Assembly (NCBI GenBank): GCA_963971285.1
Contig: OZ020244.1
Coordinates: 33,418,001 to 33,482,000, forward strand
Source: Astropecten irregularis
Lineage: Eukaryota; Echinodermata; Asteroidea; Paxillosida; Astropectinidae
DNA: 64,000 nucleotides
Reading direction: 5' to 3'
Part shown: one piece after another, positions 10,361 through 24,168 of the stretch
Position numbering within the stretch: the stretch's first letter is position 1
Layout of the letters: each line of letters begins with the position of its first letter
Translations under genes and position numbers: made by a program
Notes under the pieces: generated by a model
Told to the model about the DNA's origin: nothing
What the model saw: only the letters and a program-made list of their open reading frames with translations
Databases searched by the model: none

Positions 10361-11509
10361 TTCGTATGACCTAGGATGCCTTGCAGCCCTACGTAGGGTA
10401 CGATGGGTTATCCTTCTTAACTCGAGTTACGATCGATCGTAGGGCTTCGTGAAGTCGACCCTAGTGTGAATCGCAGAAAAAAAAATTCCATTAAAAAAAT
10501 ATATATGTATCTGGGAGGGGGGGGCGGGGCTTGGGGACGTCTGCCGGGCCCTTTGCAGCAGAAAATTGCATGGGTTGCGTGCATTATTGGCCATTCCAAA
10601 CTTTGTGTGTTGTACCTGTTCATTTGAAATTGGTTTCAAGTGGTACCTTGTTCGTTTGATCAAAGGTAAATTTTAGGGCCTAGTTTTGGGGGTCCCCATG
10701 GGGTACATGCAAATTGCAAATGGTTCGGCAAATCGAAAAGAAATTGAAAATGGAATTTTTCATCTTTATTTTGCCGTATTGGTCGATTGCCTCGGAAACT
10801 TATATGAGTATTTCTAAGTATTTTGTTAATGGGCCTTTTTGCGTGGGAGCTTGTGGGAAATATTTTAGTGGTCTGCACCCACGTACACTGAAAAATACCC
10901 CTCACGCCCTTTAACAATGGTCCCATGCACAAACATATGCACAAAGTCAGGGAACTTGACCGAATGTTACTGGCTATGCCAAACATAATCAATGACCATT
11001 TCATGTCACAACTCCTCTTTGTCCGCACAGACCCTACGGGCTTTTTATGAGCGTGACCTGAACCAGTCGTTTGGCATAGTCAGTGAAAAGCGGTCAAGTT
11101 TCCAATCTTCGTAGTATGGTTTGTACACGGGCTCATTGCTAAAGCGCGTGAAGATTTTTTTCAGAGTGCACGCGCAAATGTATTGAGTCATTCAACAATT
11201 CTGTGCATGTTCGAACTGCCATGCGACAAATCTGTCGAAATTGCAACCCCGAAAAATAATCGTAAGTACGACTGAAGTACCACTTGTTCATCTTTGACAC
11301 GACTGAGTAGAAACCGGTATAATGTGCTTTTATGGAATCTTTTGACTTGATTTCAGGCATTTTGGAGGCGATCCGTTTATTTAGTTTAAATACCGCATTG
11401 CTTAGCCGGGGACGTTAGTGCGAAGGATGAAGTAAAAACTCGTCTTAAAAAAAGAGCTCTAACGACCCAGTAAGCATGGTAAGTGGCACTACGTAACCTC
11501 ATTTTATTG
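10361..11509 (+). repeat. Repeat unit U10
   Basis: 1,149 bp, G-run 8. Same diagnostic variants and G-run as U6, 4,604 bp away. Confidence 0.95.
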
Positions 11510-12659
11510 TTCGTATGACCTAGGATGCCTTGCAGCCCTACGTAGGGTACGATGGGTTATCCTTCTTAACTCGAGTTACGATCGATCGTAGGGCCTCGTG
11601 AAGTCGACCCTAGTGTGAATCGCAGAAAAAAAAATTCCATTAAAAAAATATATATGTATCTGGGAAGGGGGGGGCGGGGCTTGGGGACGTCTGCCGGGCC
11701 CTTTGCAGCAGAAAATTGCATGGGTTGCGTGCATTATTGGCCATTCCAAACTTTGTGTGTTGTACCTGTTCATTTGAAATTGGTTTCAAGTGGTACCTTG
11801 TTCGTTTGATCAAAGGTAAATTTTAGGGCCTAGTTTTGGGGGTCCCCATGGGGTACATGCAAATTGCAAATGGTTCGGCAAATCGAAAAGAAATTGAAAA
11901 TGGAATTTTTCATCTTTATTTTGCCGTATTGGTCGATTGCCTCGGAAACTTATATGAGTATTTCTAAGTATTTTGTTAATGGGCCTTTTTGCGTGGGAGC
12001 TTGTGGGAAATATTTTAGTGGTCTGCACCCACGTACACTGAAAAATACCCCTCACGCCCTTTAACAATGGTCCCATGCACAAACATATGCACAAAGTCAG
12101 GGAACTTGACCGAATGTTACTGGCTATGCCAAACATAATCAATGACCATTTCATGTCACAACTCCTCTTTGTCCGCACAGACCCTACGGGCTTTTTATGA
12201 GCGTGACCTGAACCAGTCGTTTGGCATAGTCAGTGAAAAGCGGTCAAGTTTCCAATCTTCGTAGTATGGTTTTTACATGGGCTCATTGCTAAAGCGCGTG
12301 AAGATTTTTTTCAGAGTGCACGCGCAAATGTATTGAGTCATTCAACAATTCTGTGCATGTTCGAACTGCCATGCGACAAATCTGTCGAAATTGCAACCCC
12401 GAAAAATAATCGTAAGTACGACTGAAGTACCACTTGTTCATCTTTGACACGACTGAGTAGAAACCGGTATAATGTGCTTTTATGGAATCTTTTGACTTGA
12501 TTTCAGGCATTTTGGAGGCGATCCGTTTATTTAGTTTAAATACCGCTTTGCTTAGCCGGGGACGTTAGTGCGAAGGATGAAGTAAAAACTCGTCTTAAAA
12601 AAAGAGCTCTAACGACCCAGTAAGCATGGTAAGTGGCACTACGTAACCTCATTTTATTG
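11510..12659 (+). repeat. Repeat unit U11 (mosaic)
   Basis: 1,150 bp, gggaa plus G-run 8. Left half matches U7; right half instead has the U1/U6-type gtacgactg and aacgaccc. Private: tttttacatggg and accgctttgc. Confidence 0.95.
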
Positions 12660-13812
12660 TTCGTATGACCTAGGATGCCTTGCAGCCCTACGTAGGGTAC
12701 GATGGGTTATCCTTCTTAACTCGAGTTACGATCGATCGTAGGGCTTCGTGAAGTCGACCCTAGTGTGAATCGCAGAAAAAAAAATTCCATTAAAAAAATA
12801 TATATGTATCTGGGAAGGGGGGGGGGCGGGGCTTGGGGACGTCTGCCGGGCCCTTTGCAGCAGAAAATTGCATGGGTTGCGTGCATTATTGGCCATTCCA
12901 AACTTTGTGTGTTGTACCTGTTCATTTGAAATTGGTTTCAAGTGGTACCTTGTTCGTTTGATCAAAGGTAAATTTTAGGGCCTAGTTTTGGGGGTCCCCA
13001 TGGGGTACATGCAAATTGCAAATGGTTCGGCAAATCGAAAAGAAATTGAAAATGGAATTTTTCATCTTTATTTTGCCGTATTGGTCGATTGCCTCGGAAA
13101 CTTATATGAGTATTTCTAAGTATTTTGTTAATGGGCCTTTTTGCGTGGGAGCTTGTGGGAAATATTTTAGTGGTCTGCACCCACGTACACTGAAAAATAC
13201 CCCTCACGCCCTTTAACAATGGTCCCATGCACAAACATATGCACAAAGTCAGGGAACTTGACCGAATGTTACTGGCTATGCCAAACATAATCAATGACCA
13301 TTTCATGTCACAACTCCTCTTTGTCCGCACAGACCCTACGGGCTTTTTTATGAGCGTGACCTGAACCAGTCGTTTGGCATAGTCAGTGAAAAGCGGTCAA
13401 GTTTCCAATCTTCGTAGTATGGTTTGTACACGGGCTCATTGCTAAAGCGCGTGAAGATTTTTTTCAGAGTGCACGCGCAAATGTATTGAGTCATTCAACA
13501 ATTCTGTGCATGTTCGAACTGCCATGCGACAAATCTGTCGAAATTGCTACCCCGAAAAATAATCGTAAGTACCACTGAAGTACCACTTGTTCATCTTTGA
13601 CACGACTGAGTAGAAACCGGTATAATGTGCTTTTATGGAATCTTTTGACTTGATTTCAGGCATTTTGGAGGCGATCCGTTTATTTAGTTTAAATACCGCA
13701 TTGCTTAGCCGGGGACGTTAGTGCGAAGGATGAAGTAAAAACTCGTCTTAAAAAAAGAGCTCTAACGGCCCAGTAAGCATGGTAAGTGGCACTACGTAAC
13801 CTCATTTTATTG
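12660..13812 (+). repeat. Repeat unit U12
   Basis: 1,153 bp, gggaa plus G-run 10. Extra T and gctacccc as in U3. Confidence 0.95.
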
Positions 13813-14964
13813 TTCGTATGACCTAGGATGCCTTGCAGCCCTACGTAGGGTACGATGGGTTATCCTTTTTAACTCGAGTTACGATCGATCGTAGGGCTTC
13901 GTGAAGTCGACCCTAGTGTGAATCGCAGAAAAAAAAATTCCATTAAAAAAATATATATGTATCTGGGAGGGGGGGGGGGCGGGGCTTGGGGACGTCTGCC
14001 GGGCCCTTTGCAGCAGAAAATTGCATGGGTTGCGTGCATTATTGGCCATTCCAAACTTTGTGTGTTGTACCTGTTCATTTGAAATTGGTTTCAAGTGGTA
14101 CCTTGTTCGTTTGATCAAAGGTAAATTTTAGGGCCTAGTTTTGGGGGTCCCCATGGGGTACATGCAAATTGCAAATGGTTCGGCAAATCGAAAAGAAATT
14201 GAAAATGGAATTTTTCATCTTTATTTTGCCGTATTGGTCGATTGCCTCGGAAACTTATATGAGTATTTCTAAGTATTTTGTTAATGGGCCTTTTTGCGTG
14301 GGAGCTTGTGGGAAATATTTTAGTGGTCTGCACCCACGTACACTGAAAAATACCCCTCACGCCCTTTAACAATGGTCCCATGCACAAACATATGCACAAA
14401 GTCAGGGAACTTGACCGAATGTTACTGGCTATGCCAAACATAATCAATGACCATTTCATGTCACAACTCCTCTTTGTCCGCACAGACCCTACGGGCTTTT
14501 TATGAGCGTGACCTAAACCAGTCGTTTGGCATAGTCAGTGAAAAGCGGTCAAGTTTCCAATCTTCGTAGTATGGTTTGTACACGGGCTCATTGCTAAAGC
14601 GCGTGAAGATTTTTTTCAGAGTGCACGCGCAAATGTATTGAGTCATTCAACAATTCTGTGCATGTTCGAACTGCCATGCGACAAATCTGTCGAAATTGCA
14701 ACCCCGAAAAATAATCGTGAGTACCACTGAAGTACCACTTGTTCATCTTTGACACGACTGAGTAGAAACCGGTATAATGTGCTTTTATGGAATCTTTTGA
14801 CTTGATTTCAGGCATTTTGGAGACGATCCGTTTATTTAGTTTAAATACCGCATTGCTTAGCCGGGGACGTTAGTGCGAAGGATGAAGTAAAAACTCGTCT
14901 TAAAAAAAGAGCTCTAACGGCCCAGTAAGCATGGTAAGTGGCACTACGTAACCTCATTTTATTG
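13813..14964 (+). repeat. Repeat unit U13
   Basis: 1,152 bp, G-run 11. U4/U8-type variants, but one G more, so an older copy of that pair. Confidence 0.95.
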
Positions 14965-16114
14965 TTCGTATGACCTAGGATGCCTTGCAGCCCTACGTAG
15001 GGTACGATGGGTTATCCTTCTTAACTCGAGTTACGATCGATCGTAGGGCTTCGTGAAGTCGACCCTAGTGTGAATCGCAGAAAAAAAAATTCCATAAAAA
15101 AATATATATGTATCTGGGAGGGGGGGGGGCGGGGCTTGGGGACGTCTGCCGGGCCCTTTGCAGCAGAAAATTGCATGGGTTGCGTGCATTATTGGCCATT
15201 CCAAACTTTGTGTGTTGTACCTGTTCATTTGAAATTGGTTTCAAGTGGTACCTTGTTCGTTTGATCAAAGGTAAATTTTAGGGCCTAGTTTTGGGGGTCC
15301 CCATGGGGTACATGCAAATTGCAAATGGTTCGGCAAATCGAAAAGAAATTGAAAATGGAATTTTTCATCTTTATTTTGCCGTATTGGTCGATTGCCTCGG
15401 AAACTTATTTGAGTATTTCTAAGTATTTTGTTAATGGGCCTTTTTGCGTGGGAGCTTGTGGGAAATATTTTAGTGGTCTGCACCCACGTACACTGAAAAA
15501 TACCCCTCACGCCCTTTAACAATGGTCCCATGCACAAACATATGCACAAAGTCAGGGAACTTGACCGAATGTTACTGGCTATGCCAAACATAATCAATGA
15601 CCATTTCATGTCACAACTCCTCTTTGTCCGCACAGACCCTACGGGCTTTTTATGAGCGTGACCTGAACCAGTCGTTTGGCATAGTCAGTGAAAAGCGGTC
15701 AAGTTTCCAATCTTCGTAGTATGGTTTGTACACGGGCTCATTGCTAAAGCGCGTGAAGATTTTTTTCAGAGTGCACGCGCAAATGTATTGAGTCATTCAA
15801 CAATTCTGTGCATGTTCGAACTGCCATGCGACAAATCTGTCGAAATTGCAACCCCGAAAAATAATCGTAAGTACCACTGAAGTACCACTTGTTCATCTTT
15901 GACACGACTGAGTAGAAACCGGTATAATGTGCTTTTATGGAATCTTTTGACTTGATTTCAGGCATTTTGGAGGCGATCCGTTTATTTAGTTTAAATACCG
16001 CATTGCTTAGCCGGGGACGTTAGTGCGAAGGATGAAGTAAAAACTCGTCTTAAAAAAAGAGCTCTAACGGCCCAGTAAGCATGGTAAGTGGCACTACGTA
16101 ACCTCATTTTATTG
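14965..16114 (+). repeat. Repeat unit U14
   Basis: 1,150 bp, G-run 10. U5/U9-type ttatttgag and ccataaaa, with a shorter A-run and G-run. Confidence 0.95.
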
Positions 16115-17262
16115 TTCGTATGACCTAGGATGCCTTGCAGCCCTACGTAGGGTACGATGGGTTATCCTTCTTAACTCGAGTTACGATCGATCGTAGGGCT
16201 TCGTGAAGTCGACCCTAGTGTGAATCGCAGAAAAAAAAATTCCATTAAAAAAATATATATGTATCTGGGAGGGGGGGCGGGGCTTGGGGACGTCTGCCGG
16301 GCCCTTTGCAGCAGAAAATTGCATGGTTTGCGTGCATTATTGGCCATTCCAAACTTTGTGTGTTGTACCTGTTCATTTGAAATTGGTTTCAAGTGGTACC
16401 TTGTTCGTTTGATCAAAGGTAAATTTTAGGGCCTAGTTTTGGGGGTCCCCATGGGGTACATGCAAATTGCAAATGGTTCGGCAAATCGAAAAGAAATTGA
16501 AAATGGAATTTTTCATCTTTATTTTGCCGTATTGGTCGATCGCCTCGGAAACTTATATGAGTAACTCTAAGTATTTTGTTAATGGGCCTTTTTGCGTGGG
16601 AGCTTGTGGGAAATATTTTAGTGGTCTGCACCCACGTACACTGAAAAATACCCCTCACGCCCTTTAACAATGGTCCCATGCACAAACATATGCACAAAGT
16701 CAGGGAACTTGACCGAATGTTACTGGCTATGCCAAACATAATCAATGACCATTTCATGTCACAACTCCTCTTTGTCCGCACAGACCCTACGGGCTTTTTA
16801 TGAGCGTGACCTGAACCAGTCGTTTGGCATAGTCAGTGAAAAGCGGTCAAGTTTCCAATCTTCGTAGTATGGTTTGTACACGGGCTCATTGCTAAAGCGC
16901 GTGAAGATTTTTTTCAGAGTGCACGCGCAAATGTATTGAGTCATTCAACAATTCTGTGCATGTTCGAACTGCCATGCGACAAATCTGTCGAAATTGCAAC
17001 CCCGAAAAATAATCGTAAGTACCACTGAAGTACCACTTGTTCATCTTTGACACGACTGAGTAGAAACCGGTATAATGTGCTTTTATGGAATCTTTTGACT
17101 TGATTTCAGGCATTTTGGAGGCGATCCGTTTATTTAGTTTAAATACCGCATTGCTTAGCCGGGGACGTTAGTGCGAAGGATGAAGTAAAAACTCGTCTTA
17201 AAAAAAGAGCTCTAACGGCCCAGTAAGCATGGTAAGTGGCACTACGTAACCTCATTTTATTG
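16115..17262 (+). repeat. Repeat unit U15
   Basis: 1,148 bp, G-run 7. Private: gcatggtttgcg, gatcgcctcgg and gtaactctaag. Confidence 0.95.
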
Positions 17263-18415
17263 TTCGTATGACCTAGGATGCCTTGCAGCCCTACGTAGGG
17301 TACGATGGGTTATCCTTCTTAACTCGAGTTACGATCGATCGTAGGGCTTCGTGAAGTCGACCCTAGTGTGAATCGCAGAAAAAAGAATTCCATTAAAAAA
17401 ATATATATGTATCTGGGAGGGGGGGGGGGGCGGGGCTTGGGGACGTCTGCCGGGCCCTTTGCAGCAGAAAATTGCATGGGTTGCGTGCATTATTGGCCAT
17501 TCCAAACTTTGTGTGTTGTACCTGTTCATTTGAAATTGGTTTCAAGTGGTACCTTGTTCGTTTGATCAAAGGTAAATTTTAGGGCCTAGTTTTGGGGGTC
17601 CCCATGGGGTACATGCAAATTGCAAATGGTTCGGCAAATCGAAAAGAAATTGAAAATGGAATTTTTCATCTTTATTTTGCCGTATTGGTCGATTGCCTCG
17701 GAAACTTATATGAGTATTTCTAAGTATTTTGTTAATGGGCCTTTTTGCGTGGGAGCTTGTGGGAAATATTTTAGTGGTCTGCACCCACGTACACTGAAAA
17801 ATACCCCTCACGCCCTTTAACAATGGTCCCATGCACAAACATATGCACAAAGTCAGGGAACTTGACCGAATGTTACTGGCTATGCCAAACATAATCAATG
17901 ACCATTTCATGTCACAACTCCTCTTTGTCCGCACAGACCCTACGGGCTTTTTATGAGCGTGACCTGAACCAGTCGTTTGGCATAGTCAGTGAAAAGCGGT
18001 CAAGTTTCCAATCTTCGTAGTATGGTTTGTACACGGGCTCATTGCTAAAGCGCGTGAAGATTTTTTTCAGAGTGCACGCGCAAATGTATTGAGTCATTCA
18101 ACAATTCTGTGCATGTTCGAACTGCCATGCGACAAATCTGTCGAAATTGCAACCCCGAAAAATAATCGTAAGTACCACTGAAGTACCACTTGTTCATCTT
18201 TGACACGACTGAGTAGAAACCGGTATAATGTGCTTTTATGGAATCTTTTGACTTGATTTCAGGCATTTTGGAGGCGATCCGTTTATTTAGTTTAAATACC
18301 GCATTGCTTAGCTGGGGACGTTAGTGCGAAGGATGAAGTAAAAACTCGTCTTAAAAAAAGAGCTCTAACGGCCCAGTAAGCATGGTAAGTGGCACTACGT
18401 AACCTCATTTTATTG
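17263..18415 (+). repeat. Repeat unit U16
   Basis: 1,153 bp, G-run 12. Private: gaaaaaagaattcc and agctgggga. Confidence 0.95.
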
Positions 18416-19565
18416 TTCGTATGACCTAGGATGCCTTGCAGCCCTACGTAGGGTACGATGGGTTATCCTTCTTAACTCGAGTTACGATCGATCGTAGGGC
18501 TTCGTGAAGTCGACCCTAGTGTGAATCGCAGAAAAAAAATTCCATTAAAAAAATATATATGTATCTGGGAGGGGGGGGGGCGGGGCTTGGGGACGTCTGC
18601 CGGGCCCTTTGCAGCAGAAAATTGCATGGGTTGCGTGCATTATTGGCCATTCCAAACTTTGTGTGTTGTACCTGTTCATTTGAAATTGGTTTCAAGTGGT
18701 ACCTTGTTCGTTTGATCAAAGGTAAATTTTAGGGCCTAGTTTTGGGGGTCCCCATGGGGTACATGCAAATTGCAAATGGTTCGGCAAATCGAAAAGAAAT
18801 TGAAAATGGAATTTTTCATCTTTATTTTGCCGTATTGGTCGATTGCCTCGGAAACTTATATGAGTATTTCTAAGTATTTTGTTAATGGGCCTTTTTGCGT
18901 GGGAGCTTGTGGGAAATATTTTAGTGGTCTGCACCCACGTACACTGAAAAATACCCCTCACGCCCTTTAACAATGGTCCCATGCACAAACATATGCACAA
19001 AGTCAGGGAACTTGACCGAATGTTACTGGCTATGCCAAACATAATCAATGACCATTTCATGTCACAACTCCTCTTTGTCCGCACAGACCCTACGGGCTTT
19101 TTATGAGCGTGACCTGAACCAGTCGTTTGGCATAGTCAGTGAAAAGCGGTCAAGTTTCCAATCTTCGTAGTATGGTTTGTACACGGGCTCATTGCTAAAG
19201 CGCGTGAAGATTTTTTTCAGAGTGCACGCGCAAATGTATTGAGTCATTCAACAATTCTGTGCATGTTCGAACTGCCATGCGACAAATCTGTCGAAATTGC
19301 AACCCCGAAAAATAATCGTAAGTACCACTGAAGTACCACTTGTTCATCTTTGACACGACTGAGTAGAAACCGGTATAATGTGCTTTTATGGAATCTTTTG
19401 ACTTGATTTCAGGCATTTTGGAGGCGATCCGTTTATTTAGTTTAAATACCGCATTGCTTAGCCGGGGACGTTAGTGCGAAGGATGAAGTAAAAACTCGTC
19501 TTAAAAAAAGAGCTCTAACGGCCCAGTAAGCATGGTAAGTGGCACTACGTAACCTCATTTTATTG
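18416..19565 (+). repeat. Repeat unit U17
   Basis: 1,150 bp, G-run 10. One A fewer before attcc, shared with neighbour U18 and with U48. Confidence 0.95.
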
Positions 19566-20715
19566 TTCGTATGACCTAGGATGCCTTGCAGCCCTACGTA
19601 GGGTACGATGGGTTATCCTTCTTAACTCGAGTTACGATCGATCGTAGGGCTTCGTGAAGTCGACCCTAGTGTGAATCGCAGAAAAAAAATTCCATTAAAA
19701 AAATATATATGTATCTGGGAGGGGGGGGGGCGGGGCTTGGGGACGTCTGCCGGGCCCTTTGCAGCAGAAAATTGCATGGGTTGCGTGCATTATTGGCCAT
19801 TCCAAACTTTGTGTGTTGTACCTGTTCATTTGAAATTGGTTTCAAGTGGTACCTTGTTCGTTTGATCAAAGGTAAATTGTAGGGCCTAGTTTTGGGGGTC
19901 CCCATGGGGTACATGCAAATTGCAAATGGTTCGGCAAATCGAAAAGAAATTGAAAATGGAATTTTTCATCTTTATTTTGCCGTATTGGTCGATTGCCTCG
20001 GAAACTTATATGAGTATTTCTAAGTATTTTGTTAATGGGCCTTTTTGCGTGGGAGCTTGTGGGAAATATTTTAGTGGTCTGCACCCACGTACACTGAAAA
20101 ATACCCCTCACGCCCTTTAACAATGGTCCCATGCACAAACATATGCACAAAGTCAGGGAACTTGACCGAATGTTACTGGCTATGCCAAACATAATCAATG
20201 ACCATTTCATGTCACAACTCCTCTTTGTCCGCACAGACCCTACGGGCTTTTTATGAGCGTGACCTGAACCAGTCGTTTGGCATAGTCAGTGAAAAGCGGT
20301 CAAGTTTCCAATCTTCGTAGTATGGTTTGTACACGGGCTCATTGCTAAAGCGCGTGAAGATTTTTTTCAGAGTGCACGCGCAAATGTATTGAGTCATTCA
20401 ACAATTCTGTGCATGTTCGAACTGCCATGCGACAAATCTGTCGAAATTGCAACCCCGAAAAATAATCGTAAGTACCACTGAAGTACCACTTGTTCATCTT
20501 TGACACGACTGAGTAGAAACCGGTATAATGTGCTTTTATGGAATCTTTTGACTTGATTTCAGGCATTTTGGAGGCGATCCGTTTATTTAGTTTAAATACC
20601 GCATTGCTTAGCCGGGGACGTTAGTGCGAAGGATGAAGTAAAAACTCGTCTTAAAAAAAGAGCTCTAACGGCCCAGTAAGCATGGTAAGTGGCACTACGT
20701 AACCTCATTTTATTG
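19566..20715 (+). repeat. Repeat unit U18
   Basis: 1,150 bp, G-run 10. Near copy of U17; private gtaaattgtaggg. Confidence 0.95.
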
Positions 20716-21865
20716 TTCGTATGACCTAGGATGCCTTGCAGCCCTACGTAGGGTACGATGGGTTATCCTTCTTAACTCGAGTTACGATCGATCGTAGGGC
20801 TTCGTGAAGTCGACCCTAGTGTGAATCGCAGAAAAAAAAATTCCATTAAAAAAATATATATGTATCTGGGAGGGGGGGGGCGGGGCTTGGGGACGTCTGT
20901 CGGGCCCTTTGCAGCAGAAAATTGCATGGGTTGCGTGCATTATTGGCCATTCCAAACTTTGTGTGTTGTACCTGTTCATTTGAAATTGGTTTCAAGTGGT
21001 ACCTTGTTCGTTTGATCAAAGGTAAATTTTAGGGCCTAGTTTTGGGGGTCCCCATGGGGGACATGCAAATTGCAAATGGTTCGGCAAATCGAAAAGAAAT
21101 TGAAAATGGAATTTTTCATCTTTATTTTGCCGTATTGGTCGATTGCCTCGGAAACTTATATGAGTATTTCTAAGTATTTTGTTAATGGGCCTTTTTGCGT
21201 GGGAGCTTGTGGGAAATATTTTAGTGGTCTGCACCCACGTACACTGAAAAATACCCCTCACGCCCTTTAACAATGGTCCCATGCACAAACATATGCACAA
21301 AGTCAGGGAACTTGACCGAATGTTACTGGCTATGCCAAACATAATCAATGACCATTTCATGTCACAACTCCTCTTTGTCCGCACAGACCCTACGGGCTTT
21401 TTATGAGCGTGACCTGAACCAGTCGTTTGGCATAGTCAGTGAAAAGCGGTCAAGTTTCCAATCTTCGTAGTATGGTTTGTACACGGGCTCATTGCTAAAG
21501 CGCGTGAAGATTTTTTTCAGAGTGCACGCGCAAATGTATTGAGTCATTCAACAATTCTGTGCATGTTCGAACTGCCATGCGACAAATCTGTCGAAATTGC
21601 AACCCCGAAAAATAATCGTAAGTACCACTGAAGTACCACTTGTTCATCTTTGACACGACTGAGTAGAAACCGGTATAATGTGCTTTTATGGAATCTTTTG
21701 ACTTGATTTCAGGCATTTTGGAGGCGATCCGTTTATTTAGTTTAAATACCGCATTGCTTAGCCGGGGACGTTAGTGCGAAGGATGAAGTAAAAACTCGTC
21801 TTAAAAAAAGAGCTCTAACGGCCCAGTAAGCATGGTAAGTGGCACTACGTAACCTCATTTTATTG
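20716..21865 (+). repeat. Repeat unit U19
   Basis: 1,150 bp, G-run 9. catgggggacatg shared with U20; private gtctgtcgggc. Confidence 0.95.
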
Positions 21866-23016
21866 TTCGTATGACCTAGGATGCCTTGCAGCCCTACGTA
21901 GGGTACGATGGGTTATCCTTCTTAACTCGAGTTACGATCGATCGTAGGGCTTCGTGAAGTCGACCCTAGTGTGAATCGCAGAAAAAAAAATTCCATTAAA
22001 AAAATATATATGTATCTGGGAGGGGGGGGGGCGGGGCTTGGGGACGTCTGCCGGGCCCTTTGCAGCAGAAAATTGCATGGGTTGCGTGCATTATTGGCCA
22101 TTCCAAACTTTGTGTGTTGTACCTGTTCATTTGAAATTGGTTTCAAGTGGTACCTTGTTCGTTTGATCAAAGGTAAATTTTAGGGCCTAGTTTTGGGGGT
22201 CCCCATGGGGGACATGCAAATTGCAAATGGTTCGGCAAATCGAAAAGAAATTGAAAATGGAATTTTTCATCTTTATTTTGCCGTATTGGTCGATTGCCTC
22301 GGAAACTTATATGAGTATTTCTAAGTATTTTGTTAATGGGCCTTTTTGCGTGGGAGCTTGTGGGAAATATTTTAGTGGTCTGCACCCACGTACACTGAAA
22401 AATACCCCTCACGCCCTTTAACAATGGTCCCATGCACAAACATATGCACAAAGTCAGGGAACTTGACCGAATGTTACTGGCTATGCCAAACATAATCAAT
22501 GACCATTTCATGTCACAACTCCTCTTTGTCCGCACAGACCCTACGGGCTTTTTATGAGCGTGACCTGAACCAGTCGTTTGGCATAGTCAGTGAAAAGCGG
22601 TCAAGTTTCCAATCTTCGTAGTATGGTTTGTACACGGGCTCATTGCTAAAGCGCGTGAAGATTTTTTTCAGAGTGCACGCGCAAATGTATTGAGTCATTC
22701 AACAATTCTGTGCATGTTCGAACTGCCATGCGACAAATCTGTCGAAATTGCAACCCCGAAAAATAATCGTAAGTACCACTGAAGTACCACTTGTTCATCT
22801 TTGACACGACTGAGTAGAAACCGGTATAATGTGCTTTTATGGAATCTTTTGACTTGATTTCAGGCATTTTGGAGGCGATCCGTTTATTTAGTTTAAATAC
22901 CGCATTGCTTAGCCGGGGACGTTAGTGCGAAGGATGAAGTAAAAACTCGTCTTAAAAAAAGAGCTCTAACGGCCCAGTAAGCATGGTAAGTGGCACTACG
23001 TAACCTCATTTTATTG
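21866..23016 (+). repeat. Repeat unit U20
   Basis: 1,151 bp, G-run 10. catgggggacatg shared with U19. Confidence 0.95.
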
Positions 23017-24168
23017 TTCGTATGACCTAGGATGCCTTGCAGCCCTACGTAGGGTACGATGGGTTATCCTTCTTAACTCGAGTTACGATCGATCGTAGGG
23101 CTTCGTGAAGTCGACCCTAGTGTGAATCGCAGAAAAAAAAATTCCATTAAAAAAATATATATGTATCTGGGAGGGGGGGGGGGCGGGGCTTGGGGACGTC
23201 TGCCGGGCCCTTTGCAGCAGAAAATTGCATGGGTTGCGTGCATTATTGGCCATTCCAAACTTTGTGTGTTGTACCTGTTCATTTGAAATTGGTTTCAAGT
23301 GGTACCTTGTTCGTTTGATCAAAGGTAAATTTTAGGGCCTAGTTTTGGGGGTCCCCATGGGGTACATGCAAATTGCAAATGGTTCGGCAAATCGAAAAGA
23401 AATTGAAAATGGAATTTTTCATCTTTATTTTGCCGTATTGGTCGATTGCCTCGGAAACTTATATGAGTATTTCTAAGTATTTTGTTAATGGGCCTTTTTG
23501 CGTGGGAGCTTGTGGGAAATATTTTAGTGGTCTGAACCCACGTACACTGAAAAATACCCCTCACGCCCTTTAACAATGGTCCCATGCACAAACATATGCA
23601 CAAAGTCAGGGAACTTGACCGAATGTTACTGGCTATGCCAAACATAATCAATGACCATTTCATGTCACAACTCCTCTTTGTCCGCACAGACCCTACGGGC
23701 ATTTTATGAGCGTGACCTGAACCAGTCGTTTGGCATAGTCAGTGAAAAGCGGTCAAGTTTCCAATCTTCGTAGTATGGTTTGTACACGGGCTCATTGCTA
23801 AAGCGCGTGAAGATTTTTTTCAGAGTGCACGCGCAAATGTATTGAGTCATTCAACAATTCTGTGCATGTTCGAACTGCCATGCGACAAATCTGTCGAAAT
23901 TGCAACCCCGAAAAATAATCGTAAGTACCACTGAAGTACCACTTGTTCATCTTTGACACGACTGAGTAGAAACCGGTATAATGTGCTTTTATGGAATCTT
24001 TTGACTTGATTTCAGGCATTTTGGAGGCGATCCGTTTATTTAGTTTAAATACCGCATTGCTTAGCCGGGGACGTTAGTGCGAAGGATGAAGTAAAAACGC
24101 GTCTTAAAAAAAGAGCTCTAACGGCCCAGTAAGCATGGTAAGTGGCACTACGTAACCTCATTTTATTG
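23017..24168 (+). repeat. Repeat unit U21
   Basis: 1,152 bp, G-run 11. Marks: ctgaaccca, gggcatttt and aaaacgcgtc, all repeated in U26 at a 5,751-bp offset. Confidence 0.95.
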
